Shown here piece after piece: positions 17,301-26,897 of a DNA stretch of 64,000 nucleotides; the first letter of the stretch is position 1, and every line of letters begins with the position of its first letter. The stretch is from an uncultured Mollicutes bacterium. Its GTDB lineage: Bacteria > Bacillota_I > Bacilli_A > Acholeplasmatales > Anaeroplasmataceae. The notes beneath the pieces were generated by a model, which was not told the origin of the DNA, searched no databases, and saw nothing but the letters and a program-made list of their open reading frames with translations. A program made the position numbers and the translations under genes. The stretch spans positions 48,823 to 112,822 of the forward strand of contig CAMELE010000003.1 in the NCBI GenBank assembly GCA_945923475.1. Direction: 5' to 3'.

Positions 17301-17802
17301 GACGTCTCTCCTTTAACTCCTTTTTATATTCCATAGCCTTCTGTTTTGTTTTTGGTCCATAGCCAGCTGGAATATTCATTGTATAAAATAATTTCACATA
17401 TGGCTCCTGCGACTGAAGATATACATAATATTTACCTTTAATCGAATTAATGGCAAGAGCCTCTTCTACATTCTTATTTGATTCCTTTTTAGGAGTAATA
17501 CCATATACCCAATATATGTCATCATAATTAATTCTCTTTGTTTTGGTGCCGTCGAGAATTAAGCAAAAGGTCTTAGCCATAAATATAGCTGATACTTGAC
17601 GATTAATAGGTTTATTCTTATATGGATTGTATTCCTCTTTTTTTAAATCTTCATGCGCTGAAAAATATGTTGTAATATACTTTCCATTAGCAATTTTTTT
17701 TAATCTTGTTTTTTTGGCTTTTCTAAGAGTAAAAACGAAAAAAAAGATTAAAAAGGCCATTACAATACCTGCTATTATCTCTATTGTTGCTGATAAAAAC
17801 AT
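17260..17802 (-). CDS. Single-pass membrane protein of unknown function
   Basis: 180 aa. One N-terminal transmembrane helix (IEIIAGIVMAFLIFFFVFTL), a basic stretch (RKAKKTRLKK), then a soluble domain with strands such as RQVSAIFMAKTFCLILDG and KRINYDDIYWVYGI. The family is not recognised. Its 3' end overlaps the glycosidase gene by 41 bases, and its start is two bases past the yitT stop, so yitT, this gene and the glycosidase gene form one unit. Confidence 0.65.
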   Translation of the reverse strand: MFLSATIEIIAGIVMAFLIFFFVFTLRKAKKTRLKKIANGKYITTYFSAHEDLKKEEYNPYKNKPINRQVSAIFMAKTFCLILDGTKTKRINYDDIYWVYGITPKKESNKNVEEALAINSIKGKYYVYLQSQEPYVKLFYTMNIPAGYGPKTKQKAMEYKKELKERRHEKGSCPKIQFKN

Positions 17803-17803
17803 C

Positions 17804-18748
17804 TTATTCCTTCTCCTTAAGCTTTTGGATGTTAGCTTTTCTAATTTCTGTATTTATACTAAATCCACTTCCTCTTACCTCTGTTGCCCTTGTTACAAAG
17901 ACAAAGGAATTAGGATCTATTTCATCTATATATTTTCGAAGCATTAAATACTCGCGAGACATACAAACACAAACAAGCATTTCTCCATCATAAAGCGTAT
18001 AGCCTCCCTGTGCCTTTATTAAAGTACAGCCACGATTAATTTTATACATAATCATTTCTCTTACTTCATCAATATGATCAGTTTTAATAAATACAGCTCG
18101 TTTATTGAACCCAGCAAAGGTTGTCATATCAACAACAATTCCTGTTATAAATAAGAACACTATGGCCTCTAGTCCTGTTTGAAGTCCACCACTTCCCAAT
18201 CCAGAATTAATCATACCTCCAACAATGATTAATCCATTAATAACATAATTAGATACAGAATAAGGTATGTGGAACACCTTAAAACCAATTGATTGTAAGA
18301 CATCTAAGCCACCAGTTGATCCATTAGCAGCAAGAGATAAGCCTGAACCAATACCCATCGCAACTGCACCGAAGGAAACTATAATCCAGCTATCTAAATT
18401 TTTAAAAGTATCAAATAAATTCGTATGTTCGACTATTAATTCTCCTAGCATTACTAACGTTGGTAACATCAGTGTTGCATATAAAGTTTTAATGAAATAT
18501 TCCTTTCCAAGAATTGGAAGAGATACTATAAGCAAGAAAATGTTAATTATATAAAGAAATATTGCGTTAGATACCTTAGGGAAAATCCTTTCTAACAAAA
18601 TTGCAAGTCCTGATGCTCCTCCTGTTACAAAGCTTGTTGGCCATAAAAAGCAAGAAACTCCAATGGCACAAATTATTAATCCTAGGTTAATCTGCAAGAA
18701 CTTCTTTATATCATCCTTTTTAATCGTTATTTTATTTTTAACACTCAT
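17804..18748 (-). CDS. YitT family membrane protein (DUF161/DUF2179)
   Basis: 314 aa. Five to six membrane segments form the N-terminal part, with GVSCFLWPTSFVTGGASGLAILL and GSGLSLAANGSTGGLDVL as typical repeats. A C-terminal DUF2179 domain follows: RGCTLIKAQGGYTLYDGEMLVCVCMSR. The family is widespread in Firmicutes and its transport role is not settled. A second YitT-family gene lies at 44732-45646. This gene is directly downstream of the LtaS-type gene (12-base gap). Confidence 0.92.
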   Translation of the reverse strand: MSVKNKITIKKDDIKKFLQINLGLIICAIGVSCFLWPTSFVTGGASGLAILLERIFPKVSNAIFLYIINIFLLIVSLPILGKEYFIKTLYATLMLPTLVMLGELIVEHTNLFDTFKNLDSWIIVSFGAVAMGIGSGLSLAANGSTGGLDVLQSIGFKVFHIPYSVSNYVINGLIIVGGMINSGLGSGGLQTGLEAIVFLFITGIVVDMTTFAGFNKRAVFIKTDHIDEVREMIMYKINRGCTLIKAQGGYTLYDGEMLVCVCMSREYLMLRKYIDEIDPNSFVFVTRATEVRGSGFSINTEIRKANIQKLKEKE

Positions 18749-18760
18749 ATATACTCCAGT

Positions 18761-20815
18761 CTAACTATTTAACGTTTTCATTTTATAAGCATATAAATCT
18801 CCATAAGTATTTAACGATGAGAGCTTATATTGACTCATAGAAATCGGCTTTGCATAATAGTCATTATAAAAAATTTGATCTGTATATTTTATTTTTTCAA
18901 CCAACCGACTTGTTCTATCGGTTATATCGTACATATCTAGTTCTTTTCCATTCATTTTGTAAATATACTTAAATTTATTCAAGCTTGAATAAATAGCATT
19001 ATCTATGCAAAAGAAATTATATGCACGCGAATATAAAACGGATGATTCACTTGAAAAGATTGAATTACCATAAAATACATTCCCATAAATGCTTAAGCCT
19101 AATACATCGTATATTGTAGGTACAATATCCGCTGTACATGTAAATTTATCGTTAACCTGATGTTGGATTGAAGGAACCCTCATCATACATGGAACTCGAT
19201 AAAGGTCAACATAATTTCTATCATCATTCTTTTGTTGATTGAAATTGCTAGGAATATCCTTTACATAATTTGATAAGCCTGAATAATAGCAATTATGATC
19301 TCCAAAAATAGTAATTACTGTATTTTCAAGTAATCCTCTTTCCTCAAGTTCATCATATAAAGTACCTACCATATGGTCAAATTCTAAGGCACTAGCTACA
19401 TAATTAATAAATGAATTGGCTTGATCTGTAGCAGGGCTTTCCGGATTAACGTTTATACCATATAATGATAGCTTTTCATAATAGCCCTCTTCTTCTAAGC
19501 TTTTACGATAGGTATATTGTCCATGCTGAGTAATTGAAATGATATAAGTATAAAATCTCGAATCAATTGGGAACATTTCATCAGCGCATACCTCAATCAT
19601 TTCGTGGTCTAGATTACGTTCTCCATTTCCCATCCAATCAGAGAATCCAGCTTTAAGAGCCATTTCTTCACCTGCCATAAAATAATCGAAGCCGGCCTGA
19701 AGCTCATAAACATCTCGGTTGTAAAATCCTGCTGCGCCATTATGGAAAATTTGCGTTTTAATGTTCGGATCAATAGCCTTAAGTGTGTTAGCCATACTTG
19801 AAGATAAAGTATTGGTATAGAAATCATAATTTGTTATCGCATTAGTTGGATATACGCCTAAATATGAATAATTTTCTGATATATCAGTTTTTTCTTTTGA
19901 ATGAAAATTATTAAAAACAATAGAATCATCATAAAAACGATATAAATTAGGAAATAGTTCTCTCAAAAGAATAGAATCATCTCTATTCTTGTTCAAAGGA
20001 TCAACTAGCTTTAAACCATTTGGATATCTAATTTTGTCACTCATAAAACTCATCCATTCTAATGATTCAGCAAGAATAGTAACTACATTATAGTTTTTAT
20101 TCTTATTTTCAGGAAAATTAGATTTTTTAATTTGGTTTTCACGATATAAAAAATTAGTTAATTCTGCTTCGTTCATTTCCTTATCATTTTTTTCTGTGGT
20201 ACCTGATGCAATTTGTGATGCAAAATTTCCAATAATTCCATAATCTGCATATGAATTTTCATTTTTTGAATATTTTAATTCCTCGTAAAAATCACTATAT
20301 GTGATTGAATTTGAAATAGAAAACACAAGCATACCTATCACAAATAATAAGGAAAGAGGTAAGTAAATATACCTTCTTTTTATCGGCAAAAGCTCTTGTG
20401 GGTTTCTTTTTACAACTCTATAGCCAAATACAAGGTAGATACTAAGTAATATTCCAAAACAAAAGAAATAAACAAAATTAATTGGAAATGATTCTAAAAT
20501 ACCAAAGGCATCATTTCTTAACTCAAACATTGAAAAATCAAAATATTGGCCAGTCATTTCAAATATTATGATAAATATTAAATCTACGATGCCAAAAGCA
20601 CATATGATGCTTGCACCTACTACAAATTTAGCCATATAGGTTTTTAAGTAGAACAATATTATAAAGACAATTCCTAAAACAAATATAAAAATCCATGGTC
20701 TTCTTATGTAAAAGCAATGTGATGTAACTGCAACTCCAATTAACTCAATCAATATTAAGGATCCTATAACATATAAATATATCCATCTTTTTTTTATCCA
20801 ATTAAAAATTGACAT
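18761..20815 (-). CDS. LtaS family sulfatase/phosphoglycerol transferase
   Basis: 684 aa. Five transmembrane helices (about 12-190) are followed by a large extracellular sulfatase-type domain. Metal and catalytic features are VVTILAESLEWMSF (Glu ligand), KEKTDISENYSYLG (Thr likely nucleophile), SITQHGQY and IFGDHNCYY. This fits LtaS-like enzymes that build glycerophosphate polymers such as lipoteichoic acid, though the nucleophile region is not the exact LtaS form, so the acceptor may differ. The ATG at 20815 follows GGAGGAAAAAATA; an in-frame TTG at 20830 lies inside this signal and was rejected. Confidence 0.85.
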   Translation of the reverse strand: MSIFNWIKKRWIYLYVIGSLILIELIGVAVTSHCFYIRRPWIFIFVLGIVFIILFYLKTYMAKFVVGASIICAFGIVDLIFIIIFEMTGQYFDFSMFELRNDAFGILESFPINFVYFFCFGILLSIYLVFGYRVVKRNPQELLPIKRRYIYLPLSLLFVIGMLVFSISNSITYSDFYEELKYSKNENSYADYGIIGNFASQIASGTTEKNDKEMNEAELTNFLYRENQIKKSNFPENKNKNYNVVTILAESLEWMSFMSDKIRYPNGLKLVDPLNKNRDDSILLRELFPNLYRFYDDSIVFNNFHSKEKTDISENYSYLGVYPTNAITNYDFYTNTLSSSMANTLKAIDPNIKTQIFHNGAAGFYNRDVYELQAGFDYFMAGEEMALKAGFSDWMGNGERNLDHEMIEVCADEMFPIDSRFYTYIISITQHGQYTYRKSLEEEGYYEKLSLYGINVNPESPATDQANSFINYVASALEFDHMVGTLYDELEERGLLENTVITIFGDHNCYYSGLSNYVKDIPSNFNQQKNDDRNYVDLYRVPCMMRVPSIQHQVNDKFTCTADIVPTIYDVLGLSIYGNVFYGNSIFSSESSVLYSRAYNFFCIDNAIYSSLNKFKYIYKMNGKELDMYDITDRTSRLVEKIKYTDQIFYNDYYAKPISMSQYKLSSLNTYGDLYAYKMKTLNS

Positions 20816-20831
20816 TATTTTTTCCTCCAAG

Positions 20832-21509
20832 CTATAGTAAGTGAATAATTATTGATATTGCAAGAGTCGTTGGAAAATACTTATATGATAATAAGTATAT
20901 TTCACCATATAAAAGATACATAAACAAAAATACTATATGAATCGCACTAATATCAGCGGTTGTAAAAAGTTCAAAAAAGCCTATTGAGATTAACGCTACT
21001 AATCCTCCAAACGGAATATACTTTGCCCATGGTCTTCTAACAATCAATTCAAAGACCTCTGTCGCATACCTAATTACAAGAACAACGACTCCCATTCGAA
21101 CCAATGATGCAATTACATTTGCAAGGTTGTTATAAAGATATATAGCGCCAATATTTTCACCTAAATCGACTACAATTTTAAGTCTAAAGTTTAATGAAGC
21201 AGAAACAATAAATACAACAAATAGGGTTATACCATATAGTAACAAAACACGTTTAAATGGATAACCTGTAGCCGGGATACAGCTTAAACTATCAAAATGC
21301 TTTTTCGCATATTTCATAGCAGCTGTAATTAGAGCAATATATAATAATACCCTTATCGCATCAAGAATCATAGGTGTAATATAGCCAAAATAAATCTTAT
21401 CGAATAAAGGAGCTGATAGTCTTATCAATTCAATTGCATAAAATGAAGCAAGAATTGACAAAATATATAAACAATAATGAACTATTTTTTTCTTTTCAAT
21501 GCTAGTCAT
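20832..21509 (-). CDS. Multi-pass membrane protein of unknown function
   Basis: 225 aa, mostly hydrophobic, with about six to seven membrane segments. The start MTSIEKKKIVHYC at 21509 is supported by AGGGAGGAATAAA just upstream; the longer frame from 21542 would place this inside the gene. I do not recognise the family. It is 16 bases upstream of the LtaS-type gene and is probably cotranscribed, so a role in cell envelope assembly is possible. YitT and the glycosidase gene follow in the same direction. Confidence 0.65.
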   Translation of the reverse strand: MTSIEKKKIVHYCLYILSILASFYAIELIRLSAPLFDKIYFGYITPMILDAIRVLLYIALITAAMKYAKKHFDSLSCIPATGYPFKRVLLLYGITLFVVFIVSASLNFRLKIVVDLGENIGAIYLYNNLANVIASLVRMGVVVLVIRYATEVFELIVRRPWAKYIPFGGLVALISIGFFELFTTADISAIHIVFLFMYLLYGEIYLLSYKYFPTTLAISIIIHLL

Positions 21510-21610
21510 TTTATTCCTCCCTAATAATACTAATAATAGCATTTTTTATTTTATTAAACAATAAATATACTTATCACAAAAATCTATTATTTACGTTTAG
21601 TAATACTTTT

Positions 21611-21635
21611 AAATTAAAAAAGGGCCTTGCCCTTT
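21611..21635 (-). terminator. Terminator after kduD
   Basis: AAAGGGC, loop of three, GCCCTTT forms a 7-bp G+C-rich stem. On the minus strand it is followed by TTTAATTT, just after the kduD stop at 21641. Confidence 0.85.
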
Positions 21636-21640
21636 AATAA

Positions 21641-22399
21641 CTATCTTGCAAGCCATCCTCCATCAACTGCGATAGTAAATCCATTAATATAGTCAGATGC
21701 CTCAGATGCAAGAAAAACAGCAGCACCAGCTATATCTCTTGGTGTTCCCCATCTTCCCTGTGGAATACGTTCTAAAATTGCATCATTACGATTTTGATCA
21801 TCCCGGATTTGCTTAGTATTATTTGTTTCCATATAGCCTGGGGCTATTCCGTTAACATTGATTCCTTTGGCTGCCCATTCATTACACAAAGCACGTGTTA
21901 GACCTATAATAGCGCTTTTTGAAGCACAATATGCTGGGACACGAATTCCACCTTGATAAGATAGCATAGAACAGATATTAATTATTTTTCCCTTTTTATT
22001 TTGAGAAACTATTTCTTTAGCAAATTCTTGAGATAAGAAAAAGACAGTTCGTTGATTAACATTAATAACGCTATCCCAATCCTCTACAGTTACATCTAAA
22101 GCATCTGCTCTTTTAATAATTCCAGCGTTATTTACAAGAATATCTATTGTACCAAATTTATCCATAGCAGCCTTAACAATTCCATTAACGCATGAAACGT
22201 CAGATAAATCTGCAATATATTCACAGAATGTTCCATTAAATTCCTTAATTATACTTGCAGTTTCCTCGCAGCTTCTTCTTGCTACGCCTAATACTTTTGC
22301 GCCCATTTGAGCATAAGCAACGCAAATCCCTTGACCTAATCCTGTATTTGCGCCAGTTACAATCGCAACCTTATCTTTTAAATTGAATAAATTTTCCAT
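21641..22399 (-). CDS. kduD: 2-dehydro-3-deoxy-D-gluconate 5-dehydrogenase KduD
   Basis: Short-chain dehydrogenase of 252 aa that interconverts 2,5-diketo-3-deoxygluconate and KDG in pectin and alginate catabolism. The N-terminus NLFNLKDKVAIVTGANTGLGQG holds the TGxxxGxG cofactor loop. The catalytic YxxxK is in YCASKSAIIGL, with Ser in NICSMLS. The end ILERIPQGRWGTPRDIAGAAVFLASEASDYINGFTIAVDGGWLAR is nearly the KduD signature. It links this window to pectin use, though kduI, kdgK and kdgA are not present. It is two bases downstream of a small membrane protein gene. Confidence 0.93.
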   Translation of the reverse strand: MENLFNLKDKVAIVTGANTGLGQGICVAYAQMGAKVLGVARRSCEETASIIKEFNGTFCEYIADLSDVSCVNGIVKAAMDKFGTIDILVNNAGIIKRADALDVTVEDWDSVINVNQRTVFFLSQEFAKEIVSQNKKGKIINICSMLSYQGGIRVPAYCASKSAIIGLTRALCNEWAAKGINVNGIAPGYMETNNTKQIRDDQNRNDAILERIPQGRWGTPRDIAGAAVFLASEASDYINGFTIAVDGGWLAR

Positions 22400-22401
22400 A
22401 A

Positions 22402-22896
22402 TTACCTCACTAACATTAAAAATTGATAGGGAATTCCCTTAAATGGCTTTACTGTTTCATCAATTAACATATCTATTGGAGTTAGTATTTCCTCAATCGT
22501 TAAAGTATTGTCATAAAGCATATCAATCAAACTATCTCCTTTATATCCTAATTCATTCAAAGCTTCTACCGCTTCTTTTACATATATTGTTGGAGTTCCA
22601 TCCTTATTTTTATATACCTTTTCAATATTTTTTGTTTTGTAAAGCTCATCCTTTAGCCTAATTAGCTTATTATAACGCATTTCTACATATTCTAATACTC
22701 TAATTTTATTAAAGTACCAAAATATCGGTCTAATTCCAGCACACGCTAAAGATAGAAATATAAAGAATAGCAAATAAAATGCTAATTCAACAAAGCTTAA
22801 TTCTTTTATTGCAAGATATAAAAATATTCCTGCTAAAATTAAAGAAATAATTGTTGGTATAAACGCAAGTATTAGTTTTCTTTTCTTTTTTTCCAT
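22402..22896 (-). CDS. Small two-helix membrane protein of unknown function
   Basis: 164 aa with two N-terminal transmembrane helices (LILAFIPTIISLILAGIFLYLA and LAFYLLFFIFLSLACAGI) and a charged C-terminal domain of about 100 residues (IEKVYKNKDGTPTIYVKEA, LGYKGDSLID). Family not recognised. The ATG at 22896 follows TGAGGTATTAC; a TTG at 22908 lies in this signal and was rejected. It is directly upstream of kduD and probably shares its message. Confidence 0.6.
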   Translation of the reverse strand: MEKKKRKLILAFIPTIISLILAGIFLYLAIKELSFVELAFYLLFFIFLSLACAGIRPIFWYFNKIRVLEYVEMRYNKLIRLKDELYKTKNIEKVYKNKDGTPTIYVKEAVEALNELGYKGDSLIDMLYDNTLTIEEILTPIDMLIDETVKPFKGIPYQFLMLVR

Positions 22897-23004
22897 GTAA
22901 TACCTCAATACCTTTTTAAATGTTATTTAAAAGAAACATCATTTTTATTTTCTTAACAATATAATTATATCATATCAAACAAAATTTAGATAGAAATTTT
23001 AATA

Positions 23005-23043
23005 ATAAAAAATGCTGTTAGAAATAATTCATTCATAACAGCA
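23005..23043 (-). terminator. Terminator after the EamA transporter gene
   Basis: TGCTGTTA and TAACAGCA form an 8-bp stem with a 15-base loop; on the minus strand the T-run TTTTTTATT follows. Confidence 0.75.
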
Positions 23044-23050
23044 ATCTTTT

Positions 23051-24043
23051 TTAAATAAATGATAATAAAATGATACCAGCAAGAACTATTGCAACACATA
23101 CATATTGCATCATTGAAAGCTTTTCTTTCAAGAAAACTCTTGAAAGTATTAAAGATGTTATAACTGTACCTGCTCCCATTATTACTGCTGCAATTCCTCC
23201 ACCTTCGCTTAAAGCAAAAAGATATGTTGCTTGACCAATAGTTTCAAATAGCGCTGCAAGCACCTTATCCTTTTGTTGTAATATTTGTTGCTTATTTGAA
23301 AGCATGATAACATCGTTTGAATCATTTGAATTGGATTTAACACCAAATCCAAAAAAACTAACCTTCTTAATCTTTAGAAATACTAATATACCCATCGCAA
23401 TTAAAAAGAATATAAATTCATAACAGCAGTTTGCCATATGCTCAAGATTATCATCAGTTACACCACGAAGTAATGATGATGAAGCTTCTTCTGTATAAAA
23501 AATATCTAAGAATGTACCTACAGCATCTAGCATCGCATAACAAAATGGCATAGCAAATGCAAGTACAGCAAGCTTCTTACCTAGCTTAATTTTTCTATCA
23601 TTTTTACCATTTTTATCAAAAAAACTAATACATACCAATCCTACAACTACGACACAAATACCAGCAATACCAATCGCAGGAACGGTTTCATGTAAGAAAA
23701 TAGCACATAAAATAGGTACAATCGCACCACTTGAATTTTCAATTGGATCTGATATTGACTCTTGAATAAATCTCACGCCAAAATATGAGCATGTCATCGA
23801 TACTATGTAGCATAATGCTACTGGCATATAAATAAGAATGTTTATTGGAATATGCTTCAAAAATTCAATATCCTGTACGCTTTGAATTATAGTAATAACT
23901 AACGCATAAATACCAAAGAAAATTCCGACAAACACAGTTGTTTTCAAATGAGAATACTTTTCTTTATCAAGATTTCCTTTTTTATAGAATATCTCGGCAA
24001 TACCCCATGCTAATGTCGATACAAGTAAAAATAACCATTGCAT
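23051..24043 (-). CDS. EamA/DMT superfamily transporter
   Basis: 330-aa membrane protein with about ten hydrophobic segments in two repeats. The first begins LLVSTLAWGIAEIFYKKGNL and the second contains LFETIGQATYLFALSEGGGIAAVIMGAGTVITSLILSRVFLKEKLS, the typical EamA end. The family exports or imports small metabolites such as amino acids and nucleotide precursors; the substrate is not inferable. An inner loop of about 60 residues (SFFGFGVKSNSNDSNDVIML) is longer than usual. It stands alone, followed by its own terminator. Confidence 0.85.
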   Translation of the reverse strand: MQWLFLLVSTLAWGIAEIFYKKGNLDKEKYSHLKTTVFVGIFFGIYALVITIIQSVQDIEFLKHIPINILIYMPVALCYIVSMTCSYFGVRFIQESISDPIENSSGAIVPILCAIFLHETVPAIGIAGICVVVVGLVCISFFDKNGKNDRKIKLGKKLAVLAFAMPFCYAMLDAVGTFLDIFYTEEASSSLLRGVTDDNLEHMANCCYEFIFFLIAMGILVFLKIKKVSFFGFGVKSNSNDSNDVIMLSNKQQILQQKDKVLAALFETIGQATYLFALSEGGGIAAVIMGAGTVITSLILSRVFLKEKLSMMQYVCVAIVLAGIILLSFI

Positions 24044-24219
24044 ATAACAAACCTCTCATTTCTAAATTAATACTTTTATATTCTAGCAAATATGAAAGTA
24101 TCTTTCAAGGGATAAATAAAACAAATTTATGCCTAGGTATCGTTTTTTTATACTTAACTTTTGTTTAAAAGATATTTTAATTAAAGTCTATTTGTGATAC
24201 AATTATTCGGGTGATTTAA

Positions 24220-25479
24220 ATGATATTAGATAACATAAGACAAGATGTTTTAAAGCTTTCCCAAGAGGCGGAGGCAGATTTAAAGGATATTTTTAAAGAA
24301 ATTGATGATATTTGTCTTTATAATTCAAATAGAATTCTTTCTGCATTCATTGATAATAAAATCGAATATGCTGATTTTACAGATAGAAATGGTTATGGCA
24401 TTTATGATTCTGGTAGAGAAAAGCTTGAGAAAATATTTGCAAGTATTTTAGGTACTGAGGATGCATTAGTAAGAACTCAAATTATGAGTGGTACAAATGC
24501 ATTGTATTTAGCATTTTCGGCTTTATTAAAGCATGGAGATACTATGATTTCTATTTCTGGCAAACCTTATGATTCATTACTAAAAATGGTAGGTATAGCT
24601 GGAGATTCCTCTCAATCATTGATTGCCAACGGCGTTAAATATGAGCAAATTGACTTAGTTGATAATAAATTTAATCTTGAAGCTATTAAGGAAAGACTTA
24701 GTAAAAATGATGTTAAACTTGTAGAGATTCAACGTTCAAGAGGATATTCTTCTCGTAAATCATTAACTATTAAACAAATTGAAGAATGTATTAAAGTCAT
24801 AAGAAGTGTAAATACTGAAGTTATAATTATGGTTGATAACTGTTACGGAGAGCTTGTCGAACGTCTTGAGCCAGGTCATGTTGGAGCAAATGTTGTAGTA
24901 GGATCTTTAATGAAAAACCTTGGTGGTGGAATTGCAACTACAGGTGGATATATTGCTGGAGATAGTAAATATATTGAAATGATTGCGGATAGACTCACTT
25001 CTCCTGGAGTTGGAAAAGATTTAGGGGCTAACTTCAATCAAAATAGTAATTTCTTTAAAGGTGTGTTTATGGCACCTAATGCAGTAAAGAGTGCTTTAAA
25101 GACACAAATATTTGCAGCATATATGCTTGAAAAAACAGGATTTAATGATATTTCTCCTAAATATAATGAATTTAGAACAGATATTATTCAAATTATTGAG
25201 CTTAAAACAAAAGAAAATCTAGTAGCATTTGCAAGAAGTATTCAAGCCTCTTCTCCTATTGATTCTCATGTATATATTGTACCTGCACCAATGCCAGGAT
25301 ATCCTTGTGATGTAATAATGGCTGCCGGATGTTTTACTGAAGGGTCTACGATTGAGCTTAGTGCTGATGCACCATGCTGTGAGCCATATACCCTATATAT
25401 GCAAGGTGGTCTTACATATGAATATGGAAAAATCTCAATTATGAAGGCTCTATCAAGCGTACTGGATGCTAAAAAATAA
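24220..25479 (+). CDS. YnbB/methionine gamma-lyase family PLP enzyme
   Basis: 419 aa, a fold-type I PLP protein of the aluminium resistance/YnbB family (PF06838). Features are YGIYDSGREKLEKIFASILGTEDALVRTQIMSGTNAL at the start, the substrate region ISISGKPYDS, MVDNCYGELVE with a cofactor Asp, and VVGSLMKNLGGGIATTGGYIAG with the PLP lysine. In Bacillus ynbB its function is not firmly known, though the relatives cleave C-S bonds. It is one of the few plus-strand genes. GGTGATTTAA precedes the ATG, an extended -10 TGATACAAT lies upstream, and its own terminator follows. Confidence 0.9.
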   Translation: MILDNIRQDVLKLSQEAEADLKDIFKEIDDICLYNSNRILSAFIDNKIEYADFTDRNGYGIYDSGREKLEKIFASILGTEDALVRTQIMSGTNALYLAFSALLKHGDTMISISGKPYDSLLKMVGIAGDSSQSLIANGVKYEQIDLVDNKFNLEAIKERLSKNDVKLVEIQRSRGYSSRKSLTIKQIEECIKVIRSVNTEVIIMVDNCYGELVERLEPGHVGANVVVGSLMKNLGGGIATTGGYIAGDSKYIEMIADRLTSPGVGKDLGANFNQNSNFFKGVFMAPNAVKSALKTQIFAAYMLEKTGFNDISPKYNEFRTDIIQIIELKTKENLVAFARSIQASSPIDSHVYIVPAPMPGYPCDVIMAAGCFTEGSTIELSADAPCCEPYTLYMQGGLTYEYGKISIMKALSSVLDAKK

Positions 25480-25492
25480 ATAATAGTAATTA

Positions 25493-25528
25493 AAGAATTG
25501 CAATATGCAGTTCTTTTTCTATTTTTTT
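25493..25528 (+). terminator. Terminator of the YnbB-type gene
   Basis: AAGAATTGC and GCAGTTCTT pair (one G-U) around AATAT, then TTTCTATTTTTTT. Strand is set by the T-run. Confidence 0.85.
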
Positions 25529-25530
25529 AG

Positions 25531-25559
25531 CAAAAAAATGAGAGAAAAATCTCTCATTT
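25531..25559 (-). terminator. Terminator of the efp-SDR operon
   Basis: AAATGAGAG and CTCTCATTT form a 9-bp stem with a 6-base loop; on the minus strand TTTTTTT follows. It sits tail-to-tail with the plus-strand terminator at 25493. Confidence 0.85.
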
Positions 25560-26301
25560 AATTACTACTATATTGTCCACCATCAATGCGAATGATTGAA
25601 TTATTAATATAGCTCGCATCATCACTTATTAAAAATTTAACAAGCTTTGCAACCTCAGATGCTTGACCAATTCTTCTTACTAAAATCTTATCAAGCTCCA
25701 TTTGCATAAACTCATCGTCATAGTCCTTAATTTCACTTTCGGTACCGATAAGACCAGGTGCAATCGCATTTACAGTTACATACGGTGCAAATTCAATCGC
25801 AAGATTATGAGTTAATGAATTTAATGCAGCCTTAGATGCATCATATTCTATTCCCATTGGATAATAGGTATTCATTCCATTTGTTGATGATATATTAATG
25901 ATACGTCCCCATTTATTATTAAGCATATTTTTTTCTGCTCTTTTTGCAGTAAGATACGCACCTATTAGATTAACGTCAAGCGTTCTTCTAAAATCTTCAA
26001 CCTTCTTTTTACTAAATATATTAGGAAGATCAATTGCTGCGTTGTTAACTAAAATATCAACACCACCAAGCTCGCGCTCAATTATGTTAAACATTTCATC
26101 AACCTCATCTTCTTTACTTACATCACATTTAATAACTAAAGACCTAACATTGTTCTTTTTTATTTTTTCATTTAGAAGATAAGCTTCATTTTCTGAGGTA
26201 TTATAATTGATAACGCAATTATACCCCGATGCAGCAAGCTCTTCTATTATTGCAGCGCCAATTCCTTTGGCACTACCTGTTACAAGTACAGTTTTACTCA
26301 T
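25558..26301 (-). CDS. ymfI: SDR family reductase, probable YmfI-like EF-P modification enzyme
   Basis: 247-aa short-chain dehydrogenase/reductase with the cofactor loop VTGSAKGIGAAI, NNAAID, catalytic Ser in NISSTNG and YxxxK in YDASKAAL. Sequence alone places it in the FabG-like group. Its start is three bases past the stop of efp. In Bacillus subtilis the SDR YmfI reduces the 5-aminopentanone group on EF-P Lys32 to 5-aminopentanol. The EF-P here has the same HVKPGKGAA loop, so the operon suggests a YmfI role. The alternative is a fatty acid synthesis FabG. Confidence 0.72.
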   Translation of the reverse strand: MSKTVLVTGSAKGIGAAIIEELAASGYNCVINYNTSENEAYLLNEKIKKNNVRSLVIKCDVSKEDEVDEMFNIIERELGGVDILVNNAAIDLPNIFSKKKVEDFRRTLDVNLIGAYLTAKRAEKNMLNNKWGRIINISSTNGMNTYYPMGIEYDASKAALNSLTHNLAIEFAPYVTVNAIAPGLIGTESEIKDYDDEFMQMELDKILVRRIGQASEVAKLVKFLISDDASYINNSIIRIDGGQYSSN

Positions 26302-26304
26302 TAA

Positions 26305-26862
26305 TTAAGCTCTACCACAATAAGAACCATCAGCAGTTGAGATAATAACCTTATCTCCTTCTTTGATGAATTGAGGTACTCTAATTTTTAATCCTGTCTC
26401 TAAAGTAGCATCCTTAGTTGATGTTGAAGATGCACCAGGAGCTGCAGGTGGTGTTTCAGTAATAGTTAATTCAACCTTATCTGGTAAAACAACATTAAGT
26501 ACTTCATTTTCAAAGAAACGTAAGTTTAAAGTCATACCTTCTAAGATATAATACTTGTCATCGCCAATTACATCTGCTGATAATTCGTATGTATCATATG
26601 TTTCTAAATCCATAAAATAATATGTTCCAGCAGACTCATATGAGTATTGAACTTCCTTAGTTTCAATAGTTGCTTGTTCAAACTTTGTATTTGTATTGAA
26701 GTTTCTTTCTACAATGTTTCCAGTTCTTAGGTCCTTCATCTTAGTCTTAAGGATAGCTGCACCCTTACCAGGTTTTACATGCATGAATTCAAGAACTACA
26801 TATAATTTACCTTCAATCATTAATGTTAATCCATTTCTAAAATCTCCAGCTTCAATTGCCAT
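26305..26862 (-). CDS. efp: Elongation factor P
   Basis: 185 aa, the normal length. EF-P binds stalled ribosomes and helps peptide bond formation at polyproline runs. Domain I carries LEFMHVKPGKGAAILKTKM, with the modified lysine in the KPGKGAA tip as in Bacillus. ERNFNTNTKFEQATIETKEVQYSYE and the end RVPQFIKEGDKVIISTADGSYCGRA are EF-P signatures. There is a small unusual insert (APGASSTSTKDATLETG) before the C-terminal strands. It is cotranscribed with the SDR gene downstream and has a good promoter upstream. Confidence 0.97.
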   Translation of the reverse strand: MAIEAGDFRNGLTLMIEGKLYVVLEFMHVKPGKGAAILKTKMKDLRTGNIVERNFNTNTKFEQATIETKEVQYSYESAGTYYFMDLETYDTYELSADVIGDDKYYILEGMTLNLRFFENEVLNVVLPDKVELTITETPPAAPGASSTSTKDATLETGLKIRVPQFIKEGDKVIISTADGSYCGRA

Positions 26863-26897
26863 AATAAAATCTCCTTATATTTTTATTTCTACACTTT

